NCBI GenBank assembly: GCA_021613335.1
Contig: JAJTWR010000044.1
Location: 1,098,501-1,162,500, forward strand
Origin: Whitmania pigra
Lineage: Eukaryota > Annelida > Clitellata > Hirudinida > Haemopidae
Length of the DNA stretch: 64,000 nt
Direction: 5' to 3'
Shown: one piece after another, positions 54,550 to 64,000 of the stretch
Numbering within the stretch: the first letter of the stretch is position 1
How the letters are laid out: each line of letters starts with the position of its first letter
Made by a program: the position numbers and the translations under genes
Notes under the pieces: model-generated
Told to the model about the DNA's origin: nothing
The model's input: the letters and a program-made list of their open reading frames with translations, nothing else
Databases searched by the model: none

Positions 54550-57500
54550 TCAGCTGTTATTAATTAAATTAATTTTTTTCCGACTGCCAGCTCCTCTGTC
54601 TCTGGCATTTCCAAACCACTTGCGAAGTTCCAACTCACAATCTTGGCTGGTTGCAGCTGAAGTGCTTGGGTTCCTTTGTACTACCCCTAAAATTTTCCAG
54701 ATGAAAAGATTAATAAAACTGCTAATGTTATTATTACTCTATAATTAAGTTAAATTAAAATTCAATTTATAGTAGCATCAAACCAAAGTGTTAATCAACA
54801 AAGTTACAAAAAGGAAACCAGTTGACTAACCAAACACAACATTAAACATTTCGGCTTGTCCAAAAGCCTTTTTGCCATGCTGTCCCGACAAATTGCACTT
54901 TCGACTCATTTCATCCGTCAGCAAATGCTTCATAAGCCTCCGGATGGTGGTCTCAATGTTATGCCCTCCATTGGATGCCAGAGCAGAAATCTGAATTGAG
55001 AATCAGAGGCGTAGCCTGGGTATTTTGCGCCCGGGGACAAACTATAGAATTGGCGCCCTTTTCCATGTCTATATATTTAATCTTACTGTATTACACTAAA
55101 TTTGAAATTGAAATAAAAATCAAATTTTAATGGCACAAGGCATCCATTTAAAAGTGAAAAACCATTCTACAAATAGTAGCGCATCAGTCACCCAATCAGT
55201 CAGTCTAAGATGATTTACATGCATAGTAGTCTAATATTGTCTAAAATAGATTTTTTTTTTTTGATTTAACAGTTGCAAACTGATCAATAACGTCATCAAA
55301 GTCTGTTTTCTCAAGCGTTTCTCTTTCTATACTAAGAAGAGCAAGATCACTGAGACGATCCTGTCCCATTGATGCACGCAGATACGACAAAATAAGTTTC
55401 AATTTGCTGAATGATCGTTCACAGCTTGCAATTGAAACCGCTATTGCTAACAAAATTTGTAGTGAAATTCGAAAATTCGGAAATACGTCGCTTCCATAAA
55501 GCACAATAAAACCAAGGAGATCCAAAGGAGTTTCTGGTAGAGTTTCAGTTCGCTTTCTCAGCAGCATTCTGGTGAAGAGTTCGTAGCCATTAATGTCCGT
55601 GTCTTAGAAAGTTGCAAAATCTGCACAACTTCGACGAATTTCATCTTCATCTGTGTCAGATGTCAGAAGAGTCTTAACGTCCAGCAGAAATCCAAATTTT
55701 GTGTTCAGGTCTTTGAGTCGTGAAAAACGTGTTGACATCTCCTGTTGAAGACGATCGAACACATTCTTCATAACACGCATTACTTCCTCTTCTGATGGGA
55801 GTCCTGCATCTCTTGCCAGTTCTCCAGGCATTCTCCTACGTCGCCTAATTCTTCTTTCTACCGGAATATCCCATGCTGTGAATTTTGTTCTGGCGTTTTC
55901 GACCGCAGCCAGGCTCAAATCATCACGAAGCTTGATAAATTCTTGCTCCAAAGATTCAATATCAGTCGCAGCTTCCTTGAAATTTATGGTAGGATCTTGT
56001 AGGCGCTTCTGTGCACGATCAATTTTTCCAAGAACGACATTCCAGAAGTGTAATAAAACTATGAAATTAAAATTCAATATACAGGTCAGTAACTGTTGTG
56101 CACCACTTCTAGTTTCAGGTGTCATAGTGGAGTCTTCCGATAATTTCCCTAGCAATCCAACTAGTTCATCCAGTCCTTCATGGATAGCTTTAACAGCTTC
56201 AGATCGTGCACTCCAGCGTGTTTCAGACTCTCTTTTTACTGTTATGGGAAGAGCTCTTTTTAATTCTTCCCAACGAATTGTTGAATGAGAGAAAAACGAA
56301 TATATGCTTTCAAGTGTTCCAAAAAAAAGTTACGACAACAGGATCTTGCTTAGCTGAATACACACCTGCTAAATTTAAGCTGTGGTTGTCACAGTTGACG
56401 AACAGTGCTCTAGGATTTCTGTCACATATTCGTTGTTGAAGGCCAGATATATGCCCAGTCATCACCGAAGCATTGTCATAACATTGAGCTCGACAGTCGG
56501 CTAGAGGTATCTCATCAGAATTCAGTCTCTCGACGATGACTTTCTCTAGGCTTGCAGCATCTTTTGAATATATCTCGATATAACCTAAAAATGATTCTTT
56601 GATTTTTAATACAAACTATTATTTCACGCTTTCACGAATGTTGTTTATCTTTGTCTATATTACAACAACCACAACCAGTCTCTGATAAAAAGTTTTAATA
56701 TACCTTAATAGAGTGTAATCCGTTTTAAACCACAATAAGTTCGTCAACAACTTAGTAGTATTACAGTAGTAGCCACTGCAGAGTGCATGCAGAATCCGTA
56801 TCCTGACTGGCAGCAGTGGTGGTGGGCTCACTGAGTTCACTGAGCTGGCAGCAGCATCAACCAGGTCTGGATGGCAGACGTATCAGACGATGGCTCATAT
56901 CTGCCCTGCTCCAGCCGCCGCTGTTGGCTAGCTTGTGAGTGTGACCTGTTTTACCAATGTCGCAAAAATTAGGTAACCCTCATTTTGGCGCCCCTGTATC
57001 TTGGCGCCCGGGGACATATGTACCCCCTTGCCCCCCCCTAGCTACGCCTCTGTTGAGAATTAGAGTCATTAAACTAATTTTTAAAGTGTTGATTTTATAC
57101 CAACCAATTGGTTTTTAATTCCAACATCCTTTATAAGATCTTCAATGCTTGCAAACAAGCAATCACTCCAAATTGGCAAACTAATTCCTTCCAGAATTTC
57201 AGCATTAGTAACCATGTTGTTTTGTAAGCTCTTTGCAATCATATCAGGAGATCTCTTAATCATCTCTGGATTTTGCTATTAAGAGCCTAATAGCTTTATC
57301 CAAATCTGTTTTGAAGCAACATATCAAGAATGAATATGAAATTAATTGTCAATAACAATTATCATAACAAGTCTAGCTCACCAAGGGTGCTAGATGTTAA
57401 TACTTGGGGAGAGGAATGAGGTAATTCTGAGTGATGTGATTGAGGTGACTGAGATCAAAATGAAGGAGAATGGTGGACCTGAAACACTTTTTTTGAAGGA

Positions 57501-57838
57501 GGAATTGGCTTATTTATTTGGACATCCTTTGGTTTTCTGAATAATTTAAAATTGCGATTAGCTAAACAGATAAAATATAACAAGTTAAAAAACAAATTGT
57601 AAAACATATAATATTCGCAATATGTTCGAATGGTCATACCGCAGTTTCAATGAAACAACTTCTTCAGCACTACTTGAATCTATCCTCCAGAAACATTATT
57701 TACATCTGTATTGGAGCATGAAGGAATGTGCTCAACGTTAACATAAGCATCAGGTTTCAACTGATTCATAATTTCTTCAACTCGTCTAACTAATTGACGT
57801 CTTTTAGTTCTCTCTGAAACGTATGGCGATAAACTCAT
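54550..57838 (-). CDS. DUF4806-type protein of a transposon
   Basis: Multi-exon gene within the transposon. Readable exons: start MSLSPYVSERTKRRQLVRRV at 57838; RKPKDVQINKPIPPSKK near 57460-57545; a segment ending SIEDLIKDVGIKNQL at about 57100-57280; 54834-54990 (ISALASNGGHNIETTIRRLM, KHLLTDEMS, GKKAFGQAEMFNVVFG); and 54550-54686 ending CELELRKWFGNARDRGAGS. The GGxN...RRLMxxLLTDE...GKKAF pattern matches the DUF4806 family from memory. Its role in transposition is unknown. The hAT element at 55004 lies in the intron before the 54990 exon. Whether all exons still splice together is unproven. Confidence 0.5.
55004..57052 (-). mobile_element. Nested hAT element with 8-bp target duplication
   Basis: Termini CAGAGGCGTAGC at 55004 and GCTACGCCTCTG ending at 57052 are perfect 12-bp inverted repeats. 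TTGAGAAT flanks both sides (54996-55003 and 57053-57060). GCGCCCGGGGACA occurs near both ends. Length is 2049 bp, so it is a deletion derivative of a full hAT transposon. It lies inside an intron of the DUF4806 gene, a few bases upstream of its splice acceptor. Confidence 0.95.
55241..56600 (-). pseudogene. hAT transposase (ZMYM1-like), broken
   Basis: Reads on the minus strand inside the nested hAT element. Recognisable parts in order: CRAQCYDNASVMTG (second catalytic acid region), ALFVNCDNHSLNLAG, a helical insert, and [18 protein letters not shown] (dimerisation). The frame is broken by a shift in a T run near 56325 and by one stop codon at 55604-55606, after which the same frame continues to 55241. 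The N-terminal zinc finger and first catalytic region are absent. It is therefore inactive, although the remaining sequence is otherwise little decayed, which points to a fairly recent copy. Confidence 0.85.
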
Positions 57839-58374
57839 GTTGCAGAAAGTTTTATCGTTGCTTAATCTTCTTCTTAAAGCAAATGTGCCAAAAATGCAAT
57901 TATTAAGTTGATTAACTCACTTTTTCGGCGTTCAACTAGTTCGACTGAGAGAGCTTGTATCGCTGAATTAGGTAACAAATCAACAATGAATCCACAATGA
58001 ATCCAATTTTACCCGCGCTGTTGTATATAATGAAACTAGTTATACATAACTAAACAATTTTACAAACAGAGTAATTGCAAAGATTCATTACAGAAATATC
58101 ATTAATTATGAATAAAATTTATTTTATACATATACACATTATTTTCCGGCGGGGATAAGCCACTGGGCTATGCTCGGGACCCTTGTGGGCTCTTTGGCAT
58201 ATTAATGAGTTTCTTTCCCCTACGGGTCCCGTACCTATCCCGAGACTTTGCCCGGACGTAACCCGCTGAACTGGGCAAACTGGGCAACCCGCCTTCAGAC
58301 CGCACGGTCCCCACCTGGCGGTGTTTGCTGGGTAGGCATTAGGGGGAAACCTGTGGCGGATATAAGGTGGAGGT

Positions 58375-58550
58375 GATTTTAAATTAGACGCAGAAAATAG
58401 GTCCTCGAAAAAAATGTCGGTATCTTCTCATATTTTACGAGGGTTTGACCCCCTCTCCCTAGAATTTTGGTTAGAAGCAAAGAAAAGGTCTTCTCAAGTT
58501 GTGCGGTGGTTTTCCCCCTCGGAAAAGCTGAAGTGACGTCCCCGTGCACT
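58375..58550 (+). repeat. Dispersed short repeat, copy beside transposon
   Basis: TACGAGGGTTTGACCCCC, TAGAATTTTGGTTAGAAGC, TCTTCTCAAGTTGTGCGG and CCTCGGAAAAGCTGAAGTGACGTCCC, the same block order as copies at 1975 and 10028. It lies just outside the right end of the DUF4806 transposon. Confidence 0.6.
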
Positions 58551-59317
58551 GCTACTAATATTTTAGCCGAGTAAATTATTGAAATTAAATAAAAACTAGT
58601 TATAGGTAATTTTTTTTTATTTTAAAAATCACGAGGGCTATGTTTGCTTATTAAAATTAATTTAATCCGAAGACCGGCATCTGCAGAAGTCACGAATAAA
58701 AGCAAATTTGTGAAGATAAAATTTTGTTAGTTTTCCGAAGTTATGGATAAGTTCTGACTATGGTTTTATCTATCCAATGCTGGGAGATTTCACCCTTCCA
58801 TAATTTTGAAGTAGTTTCACTCCTAATGGGGGATGCACACATAGCCTACAAGCGACCAAATTATATGTCAATTTGGACATGTATAAGAAGAGAAAAAAGT
58901 TCATCGGATGACCATTTGGGCAGATGCACAATCGGCTGAGGAGTAGCACCACCCCTTTTCCAAGGGGTTTTCCAAGGGAAGGCAAACACTCGGAGAACAT
59001 GAGGAATTTACTTTTCTCGCATATAGTATAGGGCCGTTCCCCACAAATGACATCCCTGGTAATGAAGGGTATCGATGAGTGACGTCAATGAGTCATTAAT
59101 GCTTTTACCCTTGGCTAACGAACCATCTAGCTCAGTTCGGATAATTGACTCTGTCGTGTTTAGTTCAAAGTCGGAATAACAATTATATATATTTTTTTAC
59201 TATCCTATCATTTAATTTTGGCATTTAATAACACGCAAAAAATTCCTAGAAAGTTGTCCTTGTTAGAAACGTTAATCCGGACTTGCAAAATGCTAAGTTT
59301 ACTAAATTCTTTAAGAT
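58551..59317. other. Intergenic, no gene seen
   Basis: About 770 bp of AT-rich sequence between repeat copies; no coding or RNA signal that I can support. Confidence 0.4.
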
Positions 59318-59461
59318 GGCAAGTTAGCCGAATGGGTTACGTGCCTGCGTATGGCGGTAAGGGCAACAGTCATAATGTGTCAATTCGAAACCTAGCCTGC
59401 ATATCTGCCCTTGGGAAGGAGCAGTATATAAATGGTTACAAGAAGTGCCTCTGATGCTATA
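59318..59461 (+). mobile_element. tRNA-like SINE, copy E
   Basis: AAGTTAGCCGAATGGGTTACGTG and TCAATTCGAAACCTAGCCTGC mark the A and B boxes, followed by GGAGCAGTATATAAATGGTTACAAG and GTGCCTCTGATGCTAT. The second GCGCTATATAAATG unit is lost. About 40 bp further on lies a run of AAAT repeats (59500-59520). Confidence 0.7.
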
Positions 59462-59666
59462 AGTCCAAATCATCTCAGTTATGCAACGGACTATAATCAA
59501 ATAAATAAATAAATAAATAATGGTCAGTTATTGTTTTTGTCAATTGTATTTATACGTAACTGTCCGCGGTAAACATTTATTTATCCAATCACGAATAATT
59601 AACAGCTATATATATCCATTACATCCTCAAGAACCGCCCTCAACAATCGCTTGATAGCCTCATTAA

Positions 59667-59910
59667 TTACATTTCTTTCTCTAATTGTGAGGCATCTCGT
59701 ATAATCGTATGAGCCAAGAAATCAAGATTTGTTTCAACCATAGACTGTCCCCGATCACGATCTTCTAAATGATTAGCAATTAAGTGTTGTGGGAAGCCTT
59801 GAAATTACAAATAGTTTTGTACAAACAGTTATTAAATGTAGTTTTTCTATATTTTTACCAGGTATTGTTACTAATCTCCGAAATTGACGGCAAGACAATG
59901 TTCTGTCCAT
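59667..59910 (-). CDS. Small unidentified two-exon gene
   Basis: Exon 1 59859-59910 (MDRTLSCRQFRRLVTIP) joins exon 2 59667-59797 through a GT-AG intron of 61 bp with correct phase, giving 60 residues. Exon 2 reads GFPQHLIANHLEDRDRGQSM and TNLDFLAHTIIRDASQLEKEM, then a stop. Composition (regular hydrophobic spacing, acidic/basic helix) looks protein-like rather than random. I do not recognise the family. Its start is 198 bp from that of the divergent AMPK beta gene. It could be the complete gene or a fragment of a longer one. Confidence 0.4.
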
Positions 59911-60107
59911 GTTTACGTTTCAATTGCGCGAGACGAACGCGCTGGACGGTCTGTGCACTTCGCAAGAGTTTTGATAGGGGTGGTGTTGTACTTATTTGGC
60001 TACTTTATCAGCAATATAAGCTTAGTTTAGTTTTACTAAAGTAGAAAATTATTTCTGAAGGTCAAAGTTAAAATATAAGTGAAGGACTAAAGGTTAATTT
60101 TTTGTAA
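59911..60107. promoter_or_regulatory. Short divergent promoter region
   Basis: Only 197 bp lie between the start codons of the small gene and AMPK beta, so a shared bidirectional promoter is likely if the small gene is real. The segment near 59920-59980 is GC-richer than its surroundings. Confidence 0.4.
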
Positions 60108-61831
60108 ATGGATATAGAAACGGCGCAAATTACCCAAAAGAACTTTGGTTTAGTTGATGGCACAGTGGGTGCACAATCAAACAAAGAAGGAAATGTGTTC
60201 CTTAATATGGATTGGGATCTGGTAATTATTTTGTTTATATATTTGGTCATTCAGTTAAAGCTGTTAAGCAGAGCTTTGGCAAAATAAAAGTAATTTTTGT
60301 TGCAGCCAGCACTGTCAAAGAGATTTTTTATTTTGTCATAGAGTTTTTTTTAATGCAAACATTACATATTAAATCAGTTAACTGCTCATGTTGCAAATTT
60401 GTAACCACAGTCCTAATTAACCATGATTTGATACATCAATATATAAAATAAAGGAGCTTAATTAAAACATTAACTTTGTTAATTTCTACATGGTATTTAA
60501 TGTAAGAACATTTAAAAGACATGTAGAATACTTAAAGTTTATTTAAATTTCACATGTTGTGGGCATTGTATTGCTTTGTTACTGTTAGAAAGAAGCAAAC
60601 TATATTTATTGCTTCATCATTATTCCTAGATCAAACGCATTGAATGTTAATTATTTATTACTTAAATCTCAATTTTTGATATAAGCTTTATGCAGCTTGA
60701 ATGGTTTTACTACCTTTCAATTTATCTTCTTGTTAATTTTGTCTGCAGTAGAATAATATCATTTATTTTCTTTTGACATTAATGTAACTTGTAATTTAAT
60801 GAATACTTTTTTATTAATACATTTGTGAATTGGTCAGCATTTCTCCAATGAACTTTCCATGTCGCAAGGAAAAGAATCTCCAGCAGACATCGGACCTAAA
60901 GTCAGTGCTGTCTTCAGATGGAATGCCAAAGCTGAGAATGTCTATCTCTCAGGAAGCTATGACAACTGGAATACTAAGTTGCCTATGGTCAAAAGGTTCT
61001 ACATATTATTAAATTTCTTAATGGCTGCTGACAGTTATTAAAGTCAGGAATATGCTTTCTGTAGTGGCACAGAATTTTTTACAATCAAAGAGCTTCTCCA
61101 GGGGAGGCATGAATACAGATTCCTTGTTGATGGGGAATGGAAAGTTGACATAAACGAGGTTGGAAATTTCAACATATATTTATGCATAGCCAATCTAGGC
61201 ATTCTTGTAACATAATACTTTAACTTATGTTAAATTATTCCAGCCAGTAGTTTGTGGTCCTGAAGGTTGCCAGTCAAATGTCCTCACAATTAGCAAGTCC
61301 GACTGCGACGTGTTTGCTGCTCTGACCGTTGATGACTGTAGGGCGACAGGTTGGTCGAAGTTCGCACATATCGACTTCAAGCAAACAATCCCAATGCACA
61401 TTTTGCAGGGTTCTGCCTGACCCCCTCCAACTCAGGATGGACACAGGAAGTACCCCCAAGAGGGTCTGGATACACATTCATGAGGAGCGGTCCCCCTCTG
61501 ATTCCACCTCACCTTAGTAATACCATTCTAAACAATGAAACACCCCAACAGGTAATTTCATTATTGTCTTTATATTTAACTATTTCTTTAAAAGAACTTT
61601 CAATTTTGTTGAATTTCAAATTCCAGTGTGATCCAACCATACTGATGCAGCCTACACATGTAGTTTTGAATCATCTCTACACACTCTCAATAAAAGTAGG
61701 TGATCAATTATTCCTTATCGTGCTATTGTATTCCCAACGTTTTAACAATCCAGGATGGAGTCCTGGTGCTGGGAACCACATACAGGTACAGGAAGAAATA
61801 TATCACAGCTGTACTATACAAGCCAATCTGA
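60108..61831 (+). CDS. AMP-activated protein kinase beta subunit
   Basis: Scaffold subunit of AMPK, the cellular energy sensor. Exons: 60108-60221, 60838-60995, 61065-61158, 61244-61349, 61409-61551, 61627-61695, 61754-61831; 253 residues. The glycogen-binding module reads VSAVFRWNAKAENVYLSGSY, DNWNTKLPMVK, GRHEYRFLVDGEWKVD. The C-terminal alpha/gamma-binding region reads PPLIPPHLSNTILNNE, CDPTILMQPTHVVLNHLYTL and YRYRKKYITAVLYKPI. A TAA stop sits immediately before the ATG in frame, so this start is firm for the transcript read here. The N-terminus MDIETAQ lacks Gly2, so it cannot be myristoylated as human beta subunits are. The intron 61350-61408 is only 59 bp and is needed to keep the frame. 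Confidence 0.95.
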
Positions 61832-62002
61832 TGTGCCATCAAAATAAAGCCGTTGAAACTACAAGGATTGATTTTCTCGTTCCACAAACTGTTATTACAA
61901 TTGCATTAGGTTGTTTTTAGAACTACATTTGGTATGAAACAAAACTCAAGTCAAATCCAGTTAGTTATTTCTGAAGGACTTTACAAAGATTCCCCAAGAT
62001 TT

Positions 62003-63491
62003 TTAACTTCTGCTTCGACTTTTGTCTGCCCTGGATCTGCTGCGAGATCTCGACTCAGATCTACTCCTAGAGTGCCTGGATGCAGACCTAAAATGAACAA
62101 GTGATTCAGGCACAGTATGGTTTAATACATGTAGCAGACCTTGATTTTTCTCTGGAATTGGCTCTTTGATCTCTTGATTTATTCTTATAAGCCTCCCTCG
62201 ATTTACTTCTTGAACTACCTCTTGACCTGGTCTTAGATCTGTCTGGTGATCTGCTTCTTGATTTAGAAGGAGTCCGTGATCTGTCCCTCGATCTGCTCCT
62301 AGATCTACTCCGGGATTTGGCATTGGATCTGCTCCTCGACCTATTTCTTGATTTGCTTCGAGACCTATCCCTGGAATTCTTTGATCTAGATCTTGAGGAA
62401 TGTCGCCTCCTTGACCATGACCTGTTCCTGCAAGTCACGCATGTATTTAAATTGCTTTCTTGATTTAGTTAGTAGCAATCCCTAACCTGCTGCGGCTTCT
62501 TGATCTCCCATGGGATCTTGAAGAGCTATTGTTGGAAATAAATTAAAATGTTAGATTTTTTTCAAAATGGGTCATCTTTTAGAACTTTTTCTTCGGCCTG
62601 ATACATTAATCACAACCACATAGCTACACAATTCTCGATACATCAAATCACTTAACCAACTTAACTCTGAGTCCAGATGTTGAAGTATCAATCGACTCAA
62701 TGTTGGTTGATTAAAATCTTATTGGTAGAAACAATTATCATTACAGGGGTGGCTCAAATGAAGAGGCAATATCGAGCGTTTGTAGACGCTTTCTCGATCA
62801 TCGAGTGATGACAGGGTCGAGTTGACGTCTTATCAAATCTTACTTCAGTTGGTTGCATCGTTAATCGCTCTAAAATATGATGCATATATAAACATTAATG
62901 AGGATAAAATTTTTGGCCAGTATCAAACATTCACATATGTAACAAATCAATGTTAAGTCATGTACATCATCGGTCCGTACTAACATCCCCTTTCGCTTAT
63001 TTAGTCGGATCTCGCAGTCATAGGCATAATGCCCCCTTTGTCCGCACTCATAGCATCTGTCTTCTGGATCAAAAGCTCTTCTCGAGGGCAATGGTCCCCT
63101 CCTAGGAGATACTTGCCATGGCTTAGGCTTAGATTTTCCTGTGGAAAACTCCACTCGTGCTCGGACACCACAGATTGACCTGTCAAAATGCAAACATTCG
63201 GATAATAAACTGAAAGCATCGGAACAAAATGTTCCTCTATAATTCAAGACGTTGGTGCATAGGTAAGTTTCATCATACTTACGACCCATCTAGTGCCCTG
63301 ACTGCATCCTCAGCATCTCTTGCATCTTCGAACTCTACAAAAGCAAATCCGGATGGATTTCTTGCTACCCAAACATTTCTGATTGGACCATAAAATCCAA
63401 AGGCCCTTTCCAATTCCTTTTCTGTGGCATCCTTTGGTAAGTCCCCAACATAAACTTTGCAATCCAGAGTTGATCCTCTGTACCTTGACAT
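62003..63491 (-). CDS. SRSF7-type SR splicing factor with zinc knuckle
   Basis: Splicing regulator that binds exonic enhancers. Five exons: 63283-63491, 62985-63179, 62487-62525, 62140-62427, 62003-62087; 271 residues. RRM (residues about 1-85): RNP2 [11 protein letters not shown]1 GFAFVEFE, then [23 protein letters not shown] zinc knuckle follows ([14 protein letters not shown]), which among SR proteins singles out SRSF7/9G8. The rest is a long RS domain ([20 protein letters not shown] and similar), ending SRSRS. The start ATG at 63491 gives [11 protein letters not shown]. The RS region's exon boundaries are set by phase. Confidence 0.95.
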
Positions 63492-64000
63492 CTCAAGCCT
63501 ATAATGCAACATAAATCTAGTCACTAAGAAAAACAGATGTCCAATAAAAAATTATTTTGCAGGCCAAAATAATATTACACACAAACACATCCCTTATAGC
63601 TGTGCAAATTTACAAATCAGTTCCAGCCATGAAATTTACTTATTTTTTACTTGATTTTTCCTTATAGGGCACCTTTAATTCAGCCTGACAGGTGCACATT
63701 CGCATGATTTGTAAGGTGAATTAAGACAACAAGTAGGTACATTGCCTCATGTGTTTAATTTTTCAAGCAATTATTCCGCTCGAAACCAATTTACTCTTAA
63801 TTATACTAATGAAAAAAGAGCTCATAACAAGAGCTGTGAAATGAATTAATATGATCTAAAAATCAGTAAGATGTATTTTAATTCAACTTGTGTACAAACT
63901 CCGAGTTTGACAATGCTAAAGTGAGTAATTATAATAGTAATCCAAAATGGTAGGTGTATTTGAGGCCTTGATCTAAGCTTGTGAACTAGTGATCAGTGAT
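63492..64000. other. Upstream of SRSF7-type gene
   Basis: About 500 bp with the presumed 5' UTR and promoter of the SR gene; no other gene is visible before the window ends. Confidence 0.4.

Larger units (their letters stand above)
54238..58332 (-). mobile_element. DNA transposon with DUF4806-type gene
   Basis: Ends are CCCAGCAAGCAC at 54238 and GTGTTTGCTGGG ending at 58332, inverted repeats with 11 of 12 matches, flanked by TA on both sides. Just inside both ends are unusually GC-rich blocks with repeated GGGACCC/CGGGTCCC motifs, in strong contrast to the AT-rich surroundings. Without the nested hAT copy the element is about 2.0 kb. The superfamily is uncertain: the 2-bp TA duplication could also be fortuitous. 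Confidence 0.65.

Noticed and set aside
62003..62438. Two long overlapping frames in the SR gene region
   Set aside because: Both are parts of the same RS domain exons read through introns; only the spliced version is kept.

Overview
The window is nuclear DNA of an animal. Every recognisable protein gene is split by spliceosomal introns (mostly GT-AG, about 60 bp to 5 kb). The DNA is AT-rich, and the gene set is metazoan: tensin, a CRMP-type dihydropyrimidinase-like protein, a radial spoke head protein (so motile cilia), Myt1, LIN52, AMPK beta, YTHDF and an SR protein. Genes are compact (about one per 5-6 kb) and diverged. The lineage is not settled by the sequence. I weakly favour an invertebrate such as a tunicate, because the CRMP carries a chordate-like C-terminal motif but a fast-evolving core. 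All exon structures were read by hand from splice signals and reading-frame continuity.

Layout. 302-5369 (-): kinesin-14 with a C-terminal motor and an unfamiliar N-terminus. 6421-9328 (+): radial spoke head RSPH4A/6A. 10830-14896 (-): Myt1 kinase. 15780-18295 (+): PAF1, with one GC-AG intron. 20197-24912 (+): CRMP/DPYSL. 25619-26714 (-): RRP15. 27475-44431 (+): tensin with C1, PTP-like, C2, SH2 and PTB domains; its first intron is packed with mobile-element debris. 45618-48517 (+): ERGIC3. 49340-51140 (-): YTHDF m6A reader. 51770-52048: long ATT microsatellite. 52449-53259 (+): LIN52. 54238-58332: DNA transposon with a DUF4806-type gene, itself invaded by a hAT element (55004-57052). 59667-59910 (-): small unidentified two-exon gene. 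60108-61831 (+): AMPK beta subunit. 62003-63491 (-): SRSF7-type SR protein with a zinc knuckle.

Neighbouring genes are often divergent: kinesin/RSPH, Myt1/PAF1, RRP15/tensin, YTHDF/LIN52, small gene/AMPK beta. They could share promoter regions. Functionally it is a mixed housekeeping neighbourhood (transcription, ribosome biogenesis, splicing, cell cycle, secretion, energy sensing, adhesion), not an operon-like pathway.

The most interesting parts are mobile. They are a tRNA-like SINE family (five copies plus a fragment), two hAT elements with perfect 8-bp target duplications, a nested transposon lying beside a splice acceptor, and short dispersed repeats. I found no CRISPR array, rRNA gene or clear functional tRNA gene, and no evidence of a wholly new multi-gene system.
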